A DNA stretch of 64,000 nt, taken from NCBI RefSeq assembly GCF_043780375.1, contig NZ_JAYWCU010000115.1, positions 1 to 64,000 on the forward strand, in the 5' to 3' direction. The stretch's first letter is position 1. Each line of letters begins with the position of its first letter. This stretch comes from Emticicia sp043780375 (GTDB lineage Bacteria > Bacteroidota > Bacteroidia > Cytophagales > Spirosomataceae). This document shows, piece by piece, positions 25,239 to 32,945 of this stretch. Both the position numbers and the translations under genes were made by a program. Below the pieces are notes generated by a model. It was not told the origin of the DNA, ran no database searches, and saw only the letters and a program-made list of their open reading frames with translations.

Positions 25239-26639
25239 CTACATCTGCTTCAACTCACTTACCAATTTTGATAAAACTCCTTTGGCATCGCCAAAAAGCA
25301 TACTTGTTTTTGGTTGGTAAAAAAGAAGGTTGTCAATTCCTGCATAACCAGCATTCATGCTTCTCTTATTGACGATGATATTTTTGGCATTTTCTACATC
25401 CAAAATTGGCATGCCGAAAATGGGTGAAGATGGGTCAGTCTTGGCGGCTGGATTTACCACGTCATTTGCTCCGACAACTAAAACTACGTCAGTATTGGCA
25501 AATTGAGGGTTTATCTCTTCCATTTCAATCAATTTATCGTAGGAAACATTACTTTCTGCCAAAAGTACATTCATGTGGCCCGGCATTCGACCCGCTACGG
25601 GATGAATGGCATAAACTACTTCAACGCCACGTTCTTCCAATAGAAGTTCTAATTCATGAATCACGTGTTGGGCTTGAGCAACGGCCAATCCATAACCTGG
25701 TACAATGACTACTTTTTTGGCATAATTCATCAATATAGCTGTATCTGAAATAGAAATATCTTTGATACTGCCATTTATATCTGCTACTGCACCTGTGGAA
25801 GCCCCACCACCAAATGCTCCGAAAATTACGTTACTCAATGGGCGATTCATAGCTTTGCACATCGCTAAAGTCAATATTGTTCCTGCCGAACCAACCAAAA
25901 TTCCACCCGTAAGCATGACTTGGTTTTGGTATAAAAAACCACCAAAAGCGGCTGCTAAACCAGTAAATGAATTGAGTAAAGAAATAACCACGGGCATATC
26001 GGCTCCACCAATCGGAATAACAAACAAAACACCGTAAATCAAGGCAAAAATAAATAGTAAAACTACTAAAAAAAGATGTTCAGGTTGTGCGTAAACAATA
26101 TATGCTCCGAATAAAATGAGGGCAATCATTACGACCGTATTCAGAATATTGTACGAAGGAATTCTGATTGGTTTTTTCATTGTTTCATTGAGTTTCAGGA
26201 AAGCAATTACGCTTCCGCTGAATGAAACCGAACCAATGATAAGACCTGCAATAATTGTTGATAAAGCACCAATTTTGCCCAAGTTATGTTCATATTCCAT
26301 TAAACCAATGATGGCGGCACAAGCCCCACCCATTCCGTTGAAAAGCGAAACTAATTCGGGCATTTTGGTCATTTGTACTCGACTTGCAGTAAGCCAACCA
26401 GCCACAGTTCCAACTACAATTGCTGCTAAAATCAAAATGATTTTGATTGGCTCACGAGTGGTATAACCATCTGCATGATTGTACAACATGATAGTGCCTA
26501 CAATTGCCAAAGCCATACCAAAAGCTGCGTAGAGATTGCCTTTACGAGCCGTATCAGGATGACTCAACATCTTTAAACCAAGCACAAAAGTTACCGACGC
26601 AATTAAATAAATAATATCAAGAATATATTTTACTTCCAT
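25239..26639 (-). CDS. pntB: NAD(P) transhydrogenase subunit beta
   Basis: The 466-residue protein has eight or nine N-terminal transmembrane helices (residues 1-265), with PELVSLFNGMGGACAAIIGL in the membrane part. A cytosolic NADP-binding domain has VVIVPGYGLAVAQAQH and, later, RSMNAGYAGIDNLLFYQ and MLFGDAKGVLSKLV. It couples proton entry to hydride transfer from NADH to NADP+. The gene overlaps neither neighbour and follows pntAB by 5 bp, so the three pnt genes form one operon. The flavoprotein and kor genes lie downstream on the same strand. Confidence 0.96.
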   Translation of the reverse strand: MEVKYILDIIYLIASVTFVLGLKMLSHPDTARKGNLYAAFGMALAIVGTIMLYNHADGYTTREPIKIILILAAIVVGTVAGWLTASRVQMTKMPELVSLFNGMGGACAAIIGLMEYEHNLGKIGALSTIIAGLIIGSVSFSGSVIAFLKLNETMKKPIRIPSYNILNTVVMIALILFGAYIVYAQPEHLFLVVLLFIFALIYGVLFVIPIGGADMPVVISLLNSFTGLAAAFGGFLYQNQVMLTGGILVGSAGTILTLAMCKAMNRPLSNVIFGAFGGGASTGAVADINGSIKDISISDTAILMNYAKKVVIVPGYGLAVAQAQHVIHELELLLEERGVEVVYAIHPVAGRMPGHMNVLLAESNVSYDKLIEMEEINPQFANTDVVLVVGANDVVNPAAKTDPSSPIFGMPILDVENAKNIIVNKRSMNAGYAGIDNLLFYQPKTSMLFGDAKGVLSKLVSELKQM

Positions 26640-26644
26640 GAGGT

Positions 26645-26956
26645 CTATTTTTTCTTTTTAAACATTTCTAACATTCTATCAGTAACCGCAAAGCCACCGA
26701 CTACATTAAGCGTGCCAAACACAACTGCCACGAAACCAAGAGCCAACGCCAAAATGTTTTCGGCTGGAGTATTGAGCATGACAATAATTGCTCCTACAAT
26801 CACAACGCCGTGAATGGCATTTGCTCCACTCATAAGGGGTGTATGCAGTACGGCAGGTACTTTTCCTATAACTTCAACGCCTACGAAAATAGACAATATG
26901 ATGATGTATATCATCTGAATATTTTCGCCGAGGAAGCCAACAATTTCGTTTAACAT
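26645..26956 (-). CDS. pntAB: NAD(P) transhydrogenase subunit alpha-2
   Basis: The 103-residue membrane protein has three helices and the pattern VEVIGKVPAVLHTPLMSGAN. It also has IHGVVIVGAIIVML, typical of the small membrane part of the alpha subunit when alpha is split in two. It completes the proton channel together with PntB. It lies 5 bp upstream of pntB and 114 bp downstream of pntAA. The pntAA-pntAB spacer is unusually long and filled with short repeats. Confidence 0.95.
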   Translation of the reverse strand: MLNEIVGFLGENIQMIYIIILSIFVGVEVIGKVPAVLHTPLMSGANAIHGVVIVGAIIVMLNTPAENILALALGFVAVVFGTLNVVGGFAVTDRMLEMFKKKK

Positions 26957-27070
26957 AATCTGAATTTACGATTTACGATTTTTGATTTACTATTTTTTTT
27001 GGTCGATGAAATTATGATTACGATTTTGAAACATAAAGATTTACCTGTTTTTAATCGAAAATTTTAGCAA
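26957..27070. repeat. Short word-repeat spacer between pntAA and pntAB
   Basis: The 114-bp spacer carries tandem-like copies of the word TTTACGAT or close variants (TTTACGATTTACGATTTTTG at 26964-26983, then TGATTACGATTTTG further on). The words differ from the surrounding DNA and resemble the TTTACGAATTACGA repeat found between rpsI and rpsB. Confidence 0.45.
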
Positions 27071-28171
27071 TTAGCAAATTTTTCCTTCATGCACAATCAG
27101 CGAACCTTTGGTAATTTCTTCTTCCATTTCCCATTTAAAACCTTCTTTTGTTGCCAAATGGAGTAAGAAAGTGGAAATATTTTTGGCATAAAGTTCGCTG
27201 GCGTTGAGTGGAAGCATTGAAGGAATATTTGCTTCTCCAACAATGGTTACACCGTGCTTTTCTACGGTTTTTCCAAATTCGCTGCAAGCACAATTTCCTC
27301 CTTGTTCAACAGCCATATCAACTATTACTGAACCCAATTTCATGTTTTTTACGACATCTTCAGGAATCAGCATTGGAGCTTTTTTTCCTGGAATCAAGGC
27401 CGTTGTGATTACCAAATCTGCTTCACAAATATGTTTGGCAATAACTTCTTGTTGCTTTTTCAAAAACTCCTCCGAAACACCTTTCACATAACCGCCCTCA
27501 ATTTTTATAGAATTATCGCCTTTAACTTCGATAAACTTTCCACCCAACGATTCTACTTGTTCTTTGGTTTCAGGGCGAATGTCGCTTACCTCAACTACCG
27601 CACCGAGGCGTTTTGCGGTTGCAATGGCTTGTAAACCTGCTACGCCAGCACCCATAACAACAACTTTTGCAGGTTTTATTGTACCGGCGGCTGTCATTAA
27701 TAGAGGAAAAATTTTGCCCAGATGATACGCACCAATAATGACTGATTTATAACCAGCCAAATTTGCTTGCGAACTCAAAGCATCCATTTTTTGGGCACGT
27801 GAAATACGAGGAATGGCATCAACCGAAAATGCCGAAATACCTTGCGTTGCACAAGCATCAACCATGTCACGATTGGTAGAGGCATACATGAATGAAATGG
27901 CAATTGCCTTTTTTTTCATGAAGCTAATTTCATCAATAGTGAGAGGGTTTACTTTCAAAACTACATCGGCAGAGGCGAGCAAAGCAGATTTATCATTTTG
28001 GATAATTGCTCCCACAGCAGTGTAGGCAGCATCTTCAAAAAAAGAGGAGATTCCAGCATCCTTTTCTACGTTACATTCAAATCCTGCGTGGATAAGTTGT
28101 TTACATACTTCGGGGGAAAGTGCAACTCGGCGTTCAAATGGTTTGGTTTCCTTAATTATAGCTAATTTCAC
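27071..28171 (-). CDS. pntAA: NAD(P) transhydrogenase subunit alpha-1
   Basis: The protein carries the NAD-binding alpha domain of the transhydrogenase: VKLAIIKETKPFERRVALSP at the start, PRISRAQKMDALSSQANLAG and KVVVMGAGVAGLQAIATAKRLGA (dinucleotide-binding), then VIVDMAVEQGGNC. I use the GTG at 28171, giving 366 residues, because family members begin with this strand; an ATG at 28201 in the same frame gives a 10-residue extension. It binds NADH in the cytosol and passes hydride to PntB. Alpha is split into two genes here, as in many bacteria. Confidence 0.94.
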   Translation of the reverse strand: MKLAIIKETKPFERRVALSPEVCKQLIHAGFECNVEKDAGISSFFEDAAYTAVGAIIQNDKSALLASADVVLKVNPLTIDEISFMKKKAIAISFMYASTNRDMVDACATQGISAFSVDAIPRISRAQKMDALSSQANLAGYKSVIIGAYHLGKIFPLLMTAAGTIKPAKVVVMGAGVAGLQAIATAKRLGAVVEVSDIRPETKEQVESLGGKFIEVKGDNSIKIEGGYVKGVSEEFLKKQQEVIAKHICEADLVITTALIPGKKAPMLIPEDVVKNMKLGSVIVDMAVEQGGNCACSEFGKTVEKHGVTIVGEANIPSMLPLNASELYAKNISTFLLHLATKEGFKWEMEEEITKGSLIVHEGKIC

Positions 28172-28201
28172 AGTATCAATAAACTTATTTTTTAGTGGCA
28201 C

Positions 28202-28509
28202 GAATGTAGAAAATATTCAATTATTTATCAATTTATTTATAAATTAATTTAAAAAGTAAACATGAATAGTAAATATTATTCGTGTTTGGGGTACAATTGG
28301 TGACATAAATGAAGGGCATTACTGCTTAACCTTGATACAAGGATGTTTAATGTTATAAAAATCAGATTTTCATTTTCTAATTTTCAATGCCGATTTTTGA
28401 CTTTTCGTACTAAATATTTTGTTTTTGAAGATGAAAATATGATGCTTTACTTAAAATAACCATTAGACTTGTTGCACTGGGAGTTTCGATTTATAAAAAA
28501 AGGCTATTT
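28202..28509. other. AT-rich spacer upstream of pntAA
   Basis: This roughly 300-bp gap between the divergent pntAA gene and the cytochrome-like fragment is very AT-rich. I see no clear gene or RNA in it. The right-hand part (28435-28509) is in frame with the fragment that follows, but lacks a start codon, and may be the remains of a longer gene. Confidence 0.5.
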
Positions 28510-28929
28510 TTGATTGACAAAGGAAATTTGAAATGGGCTAATTACCTCTATTCTTATAATAATAAAGGAATTGTTCGTGAACGATTATGGATAAGTACAA
28601 AGTCGGGCGAAGTGAGAACTTGTACCTCCTGTCATTGCGAAAGTACCTTAAATCAAGCTGGGCAAACTTCGCCAACTAATGCACCGCAAGCATTGACAAC
28701 CTTGTTAAATCATGTAAAAATCATTGACAGTGATGGTATAAAAGATATTTATGATGCTTTTCCTAATGATGCTGCTACAACGATTAGTACTCAAAATGGC
28801 ATTCCAACAAGAGTTTTTGCTGGAACAACCGTAACTTTTAACGGTGGAAGTTCGGTAACATTACAAACGGGTTTTGAAGCTCAAAATGGCAGTGTTTTTA
28901 AGGCTTATATTGGTGGTTGTGGGTATTAA
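28510..28929 (+). pseudogene. Remnant of a cytochrome-like secreted protein with a 3-coathanger-type tail
   Basis: The frame is open from a TGA at 28432 but has no ATG; TTG at 28510 is the first usual start. The 139-residue product joins ERLWISTKSGEVRTCTSCHC, which has a haem-binding CTSCH motif, to a tail with FAGTTVTFNGGSSVTLQTGF that matches the 3-coathanger stack domains ending many Cytophagales secreted proteins. The haem motif is normally near the C-terminus of large oxidase-like proteins that have signal peptides. No signal peptide is present, so this is probably the surviving 3' end of a decayed gene. It overlaps the convergent gene by 4 bp. Confidence 0.65.
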
Positions 28930-30149
28930 AAAGATTCAGGTTCGTAATCAAGAGGCAAAAATTCTCCCATTTTTTCATAGCCCCATCTTCCTTCAAACAA
29001 AACAGCCAATGGATTTACTAAATGCCCATTTGGTTCAATTAGCGTATGAGGCTCTAAAAGAGTCAGAATAGATTCTTGTGAAGCATCTTTTTTTCCTAAA
29101 TCGGCAAATTGAGGCTCTTCAAACTCTCTGTCGAAATATATATACAAGTATTGCTCAAAATTTAGATAAGGTTGTTGCTCTCGTACTTCAAAAATGCAAT
29201 TTTCGTCTAAGGGTAATCTCCGTAAATACTGTACGTAGGAAGCACTTTTAGAATTCGGCACTTTGTGAAGCCAAAAATCTGCTCCTAATATTATATCTGT
29301 CGAATCTATTTCTTTTTTTGCTTTGGATGCATACTGAAGAATATTTCCCAAACTATCTTTTAGTTCGGGAATTACAGGAACCATAAAAAAACGTTTTTCC
29401 TCTTTAAGTAAGGTATAAGCTGTAAATCCAGCATTAGATAAATTATGGTTTATAAGCGACTTGAAAAAATGCTGTGAAGAACCAAAATAGGCTTTTTCTC
29501 TATTTTCATACCAAGTTTTCTGTCTCTTTTCATTTTTAGTTGTCATTTCTTGAAAGAATGGATAACCATAAAACGAAACATAGTGCTTTTGGAAATTATA
29601 CTTAAATTCTTCTAAATCGTATTTGATTGTATATCCCAACGCCTTATTTTCTATTTCCAGAGGTTCATCTGCATTGATGGTTAGCTCTGTACCATTATCA
29701 CTCATCGAAAACCAAAGAACTTTTGGGTTTTTCAAGATGCATGATTCCGAAAACTCAGTTTTTCCAATAAAATGCTCTTTAAATAATGGATAATATTTCT
29801 CAAAACCATTCCTCAATCTTTTAATCGTTATGCCTTGTAAAGCAATTGCATCGGGCGTTAATAGTATTAGTAATGGTTTTTTGAGCGTATCTGCCTTGAT
29901 TTTAATAGAAAGTGTTTCGTAACCAATAAAACTAACGACCAAATCTTGTACGCCAGCAGGTACATTCGTAAGTTTAAATCTTCCTTTGTCATCTGTTTGT
30001 TGGCCTTTAGTGGTATTGCTAATAAACACATTTGCAAAGATTAAGGGTTTTCTATCATCATTTCCTATTACTCTGCCTTCAATATTTCTTTGGCAAAATA
30101 CTGATAATGGACAACAAAAATAAATAAATATAATTTGCCTAAAACACAT
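28926..30149 (-). CDS. Secreted protein with CarboxypepD_reg-like domain
   Basis: The 407-residue protein has a signal peptide (MCFRQIIFIYFCCPLSVFCQ) and a CarboxypepD_reg-like beta-sandwich (residues 22-110: EGRVIGNDDRKPLIFANVFI, then TDDKGRFKLTNVPAG). A long region of unknown fold rich in Tyr, Phe and Lys follows. Proteins of this plan lack a TonB-dependent barrel and are often exported or surface-attached in Bacteroidota, with no set function. A Gly/Arg-rich segment is absent. The gene ends tail-to-tail with the cytochrome-like remnant. Confidence 0.8.
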   Translation of the reverse strand: MCFRQIIFIYFCCPLSVFCQRNIEGRVIGNDDRKPLIFANVFISNTTKGQQTDDKGRFKLTNVPAGVQDLVVSFIGYETLSIKIKADTLKKPLLILLTPDAIALQGITIKRLRNGFEKYYPLFKEHFIGKTEFSESCILKNPKVLWFSMSDNGTELTINADEPLEIENKALGYTIKYDLEEFKYNFQKHYVSFYGYPFFQEMTTKNEKRQKTWYENREKAYFGSSQHFFKSLINHNLSNAGFTAYTLLKEEKRFFMVPVIPELKDSLGNILQYASKAKKEIDSTDIILGADFWLHKVPNSKSASYVQYLRRLPLDENCIFEVREQQPYLNFEQYLYIYFDREFEEPQFADLGKKDASQESILTLLEPHTLIEPNGHLVNPLAVLFEGRWGYEKMGEFLPLDYEPESF

Positions 30150-30333
30150 ACTAAATCAATAAAATCGGACAAGAATTCTAATTATCCTACAAGTTAATCA
30201 TTATTTAATTATACCTTTTGCAGTATTAGATTAAAATTACGAATACCAGATTTTCCTAAAATAATAGACTATTAAAAATTTCATTGTTTGATATTATTAA
30301 AGTTTTTCACAAATTGCTATAAAATCTAAAATC

Positions 30334-30768
30334 ATGGAAGAACAAAGAAAAATTACTAAAAAGTATTCAAATGGTGAGGTTACAGTTGTTTGGCAGCCGC
30401 ATTTGTGTATTCATTCTACAATATGTTTTCGAGGGTTACCCAATGTTTTTGACCCTCGTAAACGACCATGGATTACACCAGAAAATGCTGATAGCGAGGT
30501 AATTATGAAGCAAATTGATAGCTGCCCATCGGGAGCTTTAACTTATATGAGAGCTAATATAGATCAAGAAAACGCCATAATTGACAACGAAACAATAGTA
30601 GAAACAACTCAAAATGGGCCATTATTGGTTTATGGCAATATTTCTATCAAAGATTCGTCAGGAAACCTTACAAAAAAACACAAGGTTACTGCCTTGTGTC
30701 GTTGTGGTGCTTCCAAAAACAAACCTTTCTGTGATGGGTCACACCTGAATGTTAATTTCGAAGGATAA
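30334..30768 (+). CDS. Two-cluster Fe-S protein (divergent 4Fe-4S plus CDGSH)
   Basis: The 144-residue cytosolic protein joins two Fe-S modules. Residues 8-72 form a divergent mono-cluster 4Fe-4S domain (CIHSTICFRGLPNVFDP, then IDSCPSGALTYMR). Residues 100-140 form a CDGSH domain (CRCGASKNKPFCDGSH), which holds a 2Fe-2S cluster through three Cys and one His. The pair is known in bacteria, but its partner is usually unclear; electron transfer or cluster handling is likely. It is a single-gene unit followed by a strong terminator. Confidence 0.92.
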   Translation: MEEQRKITKKYSNGEVTVVWQPHLCIHSTICFRGLPNVFDPRKRPWITPENADSEVIMKQIDSCPSGALTYMRANIDQENAIIDNETIVETTQNGPLLVYGNISIKDSSGNLTKKHKVTALCRCGASKNKPFCDGSHLNVNFEG

Positions 30769-30794
30769 TTAATTTCCCCATTTTGTATTTATAT

Positions 30795-30831
30795 AAAAAG
30801 CGTAGGATTTATGAAGTCCTACGCTTTTTAT
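30795..30831. terminator. Bidirectional rho-independent terminator
   Basis: AAAAAGCGTAGGA (30795-30807) and TCCTACGCTTTTT (30817-30829) form a perfect 13-bp stem. It stands between the plus-strand Fe-S gene and the end of minus-strand tatC. Confidence 0.88.
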
Positions 30832-30862
30832 ATGATCTTTGAACTTGCTGTCCATTGACTTT

Positions 30863-31729
30863 CTATAAGGCTAATTTCTCTTCGGCGAGTTTCCTTTTTT
30901 CCTCTCTTGCCGAAATAAAAATACTTACTTCGTACAAAATATATAACGGAATCGCAACCAATATCTGACTTGTTACATCAGGTGATGGCGTGATGACTGC
31001 CGCTACAACCAAAATAACCACAATGGCATGTTTGCGATAAGTACGCATGAACTGTGGCCCAATTACACCAATTTTTGTTAAAACAAAAATTGCAACTGGT
31101 AACTGAAACGCTATGCCACAAGCAAGGGTGAGCGTTGCTAAAAGCGATATATAAGAACCAATATCAAACTGATTTTCGATACTTTTACTAATCTGGAAAT
31201 TAACTAAAAAGTTTATTGCCATAGGCGAAACAATGTAATAACCAAAAAAGACTCCCGAGAAGAACAATAAAGTTACATAAAATACTGCTCCTCGAGCCGA
31301 TTTGCTTTCAGTTGGCTTCAAGCCGGGTTTCACGAACCGCCATATTTCCCAAAAAACATAAGGAAACGCAAACACCAAACCAATGATAGCTGCCGAAGTA
31401 AAGGCCATTACAAATTGCCCCGAAACCTCTCGGCTCATTAGGCTGAACTGCAATTTTTCTACGCAAAGTCCAGGGGAGTGAACAATTTCTCCCAATTTGC
31501 ACAACATCCGATAAGTCCAAAAATCGGTTTTTGATGGACCTAAAATGACATTTTCATAAATTTCTTCGATATAAATAAAAGCAAAAATCATAAAGAAAAC
31601 AATTGCTCCTGCCGCACGAATCAAGTGCCAACGTAGTTCTTCGAGATGGTCAAGAAATCCCATTTCTTTACCTTCTGATTCCTTCTCGTCGTCGTCGTAA
31701 TCAAAATAGGGTGTTTGGTCTAAAGACAT
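30863..31729 (-). CDS. tatC: Sec-independent protein translocase subunit TatC
   Basis: The start is placed at 31729 (MSLDQTPYFDYDDDEK) rather than 31789. The N-terminal acidic stretch is followed by the family signature GFLDHLEELRWHLIRAA, and six transmembrane helices follow, ending in ITPSPDVTSQILVAIPLYIL. TatC receives twin-arginine signal peptides in the inner membrane. No tatA or tatB gene is adjacent. The OmpH-like gene lies 66 bp upstream on the same strand. Confidence 0.96.
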   Translation of the reverse strand: MSLDQTPYFDYDDDEKESEGKEMGFLDHLEELRWHLIRAAGAIVFFMIFAFIYIEEIYENVILGPSKTDFWTYRMLCKLGEIVHSPGLCVEKLQFSLMSREVSGQFVMAFTSAAIIGLVFAFPYVFWEIWRFVKPGLKPTESKSARGAVFYVTLLFFSGVFFGYYIVSPMAINFLVNFQISKSIENQFDIGSYISLLATLTLACGIAFQLPVAIFVLTKIGVIGPQFMRTYRKHAIVVILVVAAVITPSPDVTSQILVAIPLYILYEVSIFISAREEKRKLAEEKLAL

Positions 31730-31795
31730 TTTTATAGTTATGAAGAATATATAATGTTGTTGGTAAAATAGCTTTTTTGCCAACAACACTAAAAT

Positions 31796-32398
31796 TTATT
31801 TTTTTGTCGAATCAGCAGCTACTTTTACTTTACCTGATTTTTTATCATCAGCGTATTTTTTATTCAATCCTTCTAACACAGACTTTGTAATATCCAAATC
31901 TTCTTTGGCATATAGCACACCGCCACCTTTCGAGTAGCCAATTACCATGTCAAATTTATCACCCGCATTGAATTCTTTCAAGTACGCTTGAATATTATTC
32001 AAAATATCTTCTGTTTTCTTGGCATCTTCTTTAGCTAAATCTTGTGCAGACTTATCACGGAATGCCATGATTGCTTGTTCTTCTTGTTGCAGCTGAGCTT
32101 GAGCAGTTTGACCTTGCTCTTGCGTCATACCGCCTTGCTGAACTTTTTGTTGGAAGAAAGTAACTTTATTTTGAAAGTTTTTAGCTTTGTTAGAAATATC
32201 AGTTTCTAAACGAAAACGTTTGTTTTCAGAAGATTTTACTACATCTTTATAATAATCATATTGATTTAATAACGTATCGGTATTAACATAAACAATACGA
32301 CCAGCAACTTGCTTGCCCGATGTCGAAGTCGTGGCTGATTTATCACAACCCCAAATAATTACTGAAAGTAAAAGAACTACAATTGAAAGATTTTTCAT
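31796..32398 (-). CDS. OmpH/Skp-like periplasmic lipoprotein
   Basis: The start is placed at 32398: MKNLSIVVLLLSVIIWGCDK is a lipoprotein signal with a lipobox ending at Cys 18. The mature part has IVYVNTDTLLNQYDYYKDVV, then a long Gln/Ala/Lys-rich coiled coil (residues 60-150), and ends with ITKSVLEGLNKKYADDK. This matches OmpH/Skp proteins, which chaperone outer-membrane proteins. Here it is anchored by lipid instead of soluble. It is about 200 residues, normal for the family. Confidence 0.9.
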   Translation of the reverse strand: MKNLSIVVLLLSVIIWGCDKSATTSTSGKQVAGRIVYVNTDTLLNQYDYYKDVVKSSENKRFRLETDISNKAKNFQNKVTFFQQKVQQGGMTQEQGQTAQAQLQQEEQAIMAFRDKSAQDLAKEDAKKTEDILNNIQAYLKEFNAGDKFDMVIGYSKGGGVLYAKEDLDITKSVLEGLNKKYADDKKSGKVKVAADSTKK

Positions 32399-32516
32399 GC
32401 GAAAATGAATTATTGAATAAGCTATGGTGAGAATTACTTTAAACATTCGCACTTGAAAGCTATTCTTTAGCGTTTTTTTAGAATTTTTTGAAAAAATTAG
32501 AGTGCAAATATAAAAG

Positions 32517-32545
32517 AATCCCTCCGAAAAGGAGGGATTTATATA
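32517..32545. terminator. Terminator-like hairpin
   Basis: AATCCCTCC and GGAGGGATT form a 9-bp stem with a GAAAA loop. It lies after the stop of the small membrane gene on the minus strand, and the T-rich right side and A-rich left side allow use in both directions. Confidence 0.6.
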
Positions 32546-32549
32546 GGTT

Positions 32550-32906
32550 TTATTTGAGTAATTGTCTAAAATGATAGCCAGCTGTAGCCGAAAGCCCTGC
32601 TACTTGTGAACCAATGATAGCCATGATAACAAAAAAAGTAATAGTTAATGGCATATTTTTTAGAAATTTAAGACTTTCGGCAAATAAACTTCCGATTTTT
32701 TCGAGCATAATTCCGCCAGTAGTCATATTGAGGTAAGTGGCATAAACTATCCAAATCGTGGCGATAGCACAAGCTGCTGCCACATAAGCTCCTTTTCCAG
32801 ATTCAGATCGCCAAGCACCCACAGCAAACGAAATAGGAGCAATTATCCACCAAGGGAAAAAGCATTGTGCAATAGCACTGACTATTAGTATGATTATATA
32901 ATTCAT
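32550..32906 (-). CDS. Small membrane protein of unknown function
   Basis: This 118-residue protein has three predicted transmembrane helices: residues 3-32, 40-60 and 90-112. SGKGAYVAAACAIATIWIVY and ATAGYHFRQLLK at the end look like the fixed features of a small Bacteroidota family I cannot name. It lies 39 bp downstream of the penicillin acylase gene on the same strand, so the two may share a transcript. Confidence 0.75.
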   Translation of the reverse strand: MNYIIILIVSAIAQCFFPWWIIAPISFAVGAWRSESGKGAYVAAACAIATIWIVYATYLNMTTGGIMLEKIGSLFAESLKFLKNMPLTITFFVIMAIIGSQVAGLSATAGYHFRQLLK

Positions 32907-32945
32907 CTTATTTTTATTCTGAGTTTTTTAGGTAGAACTAAATTG

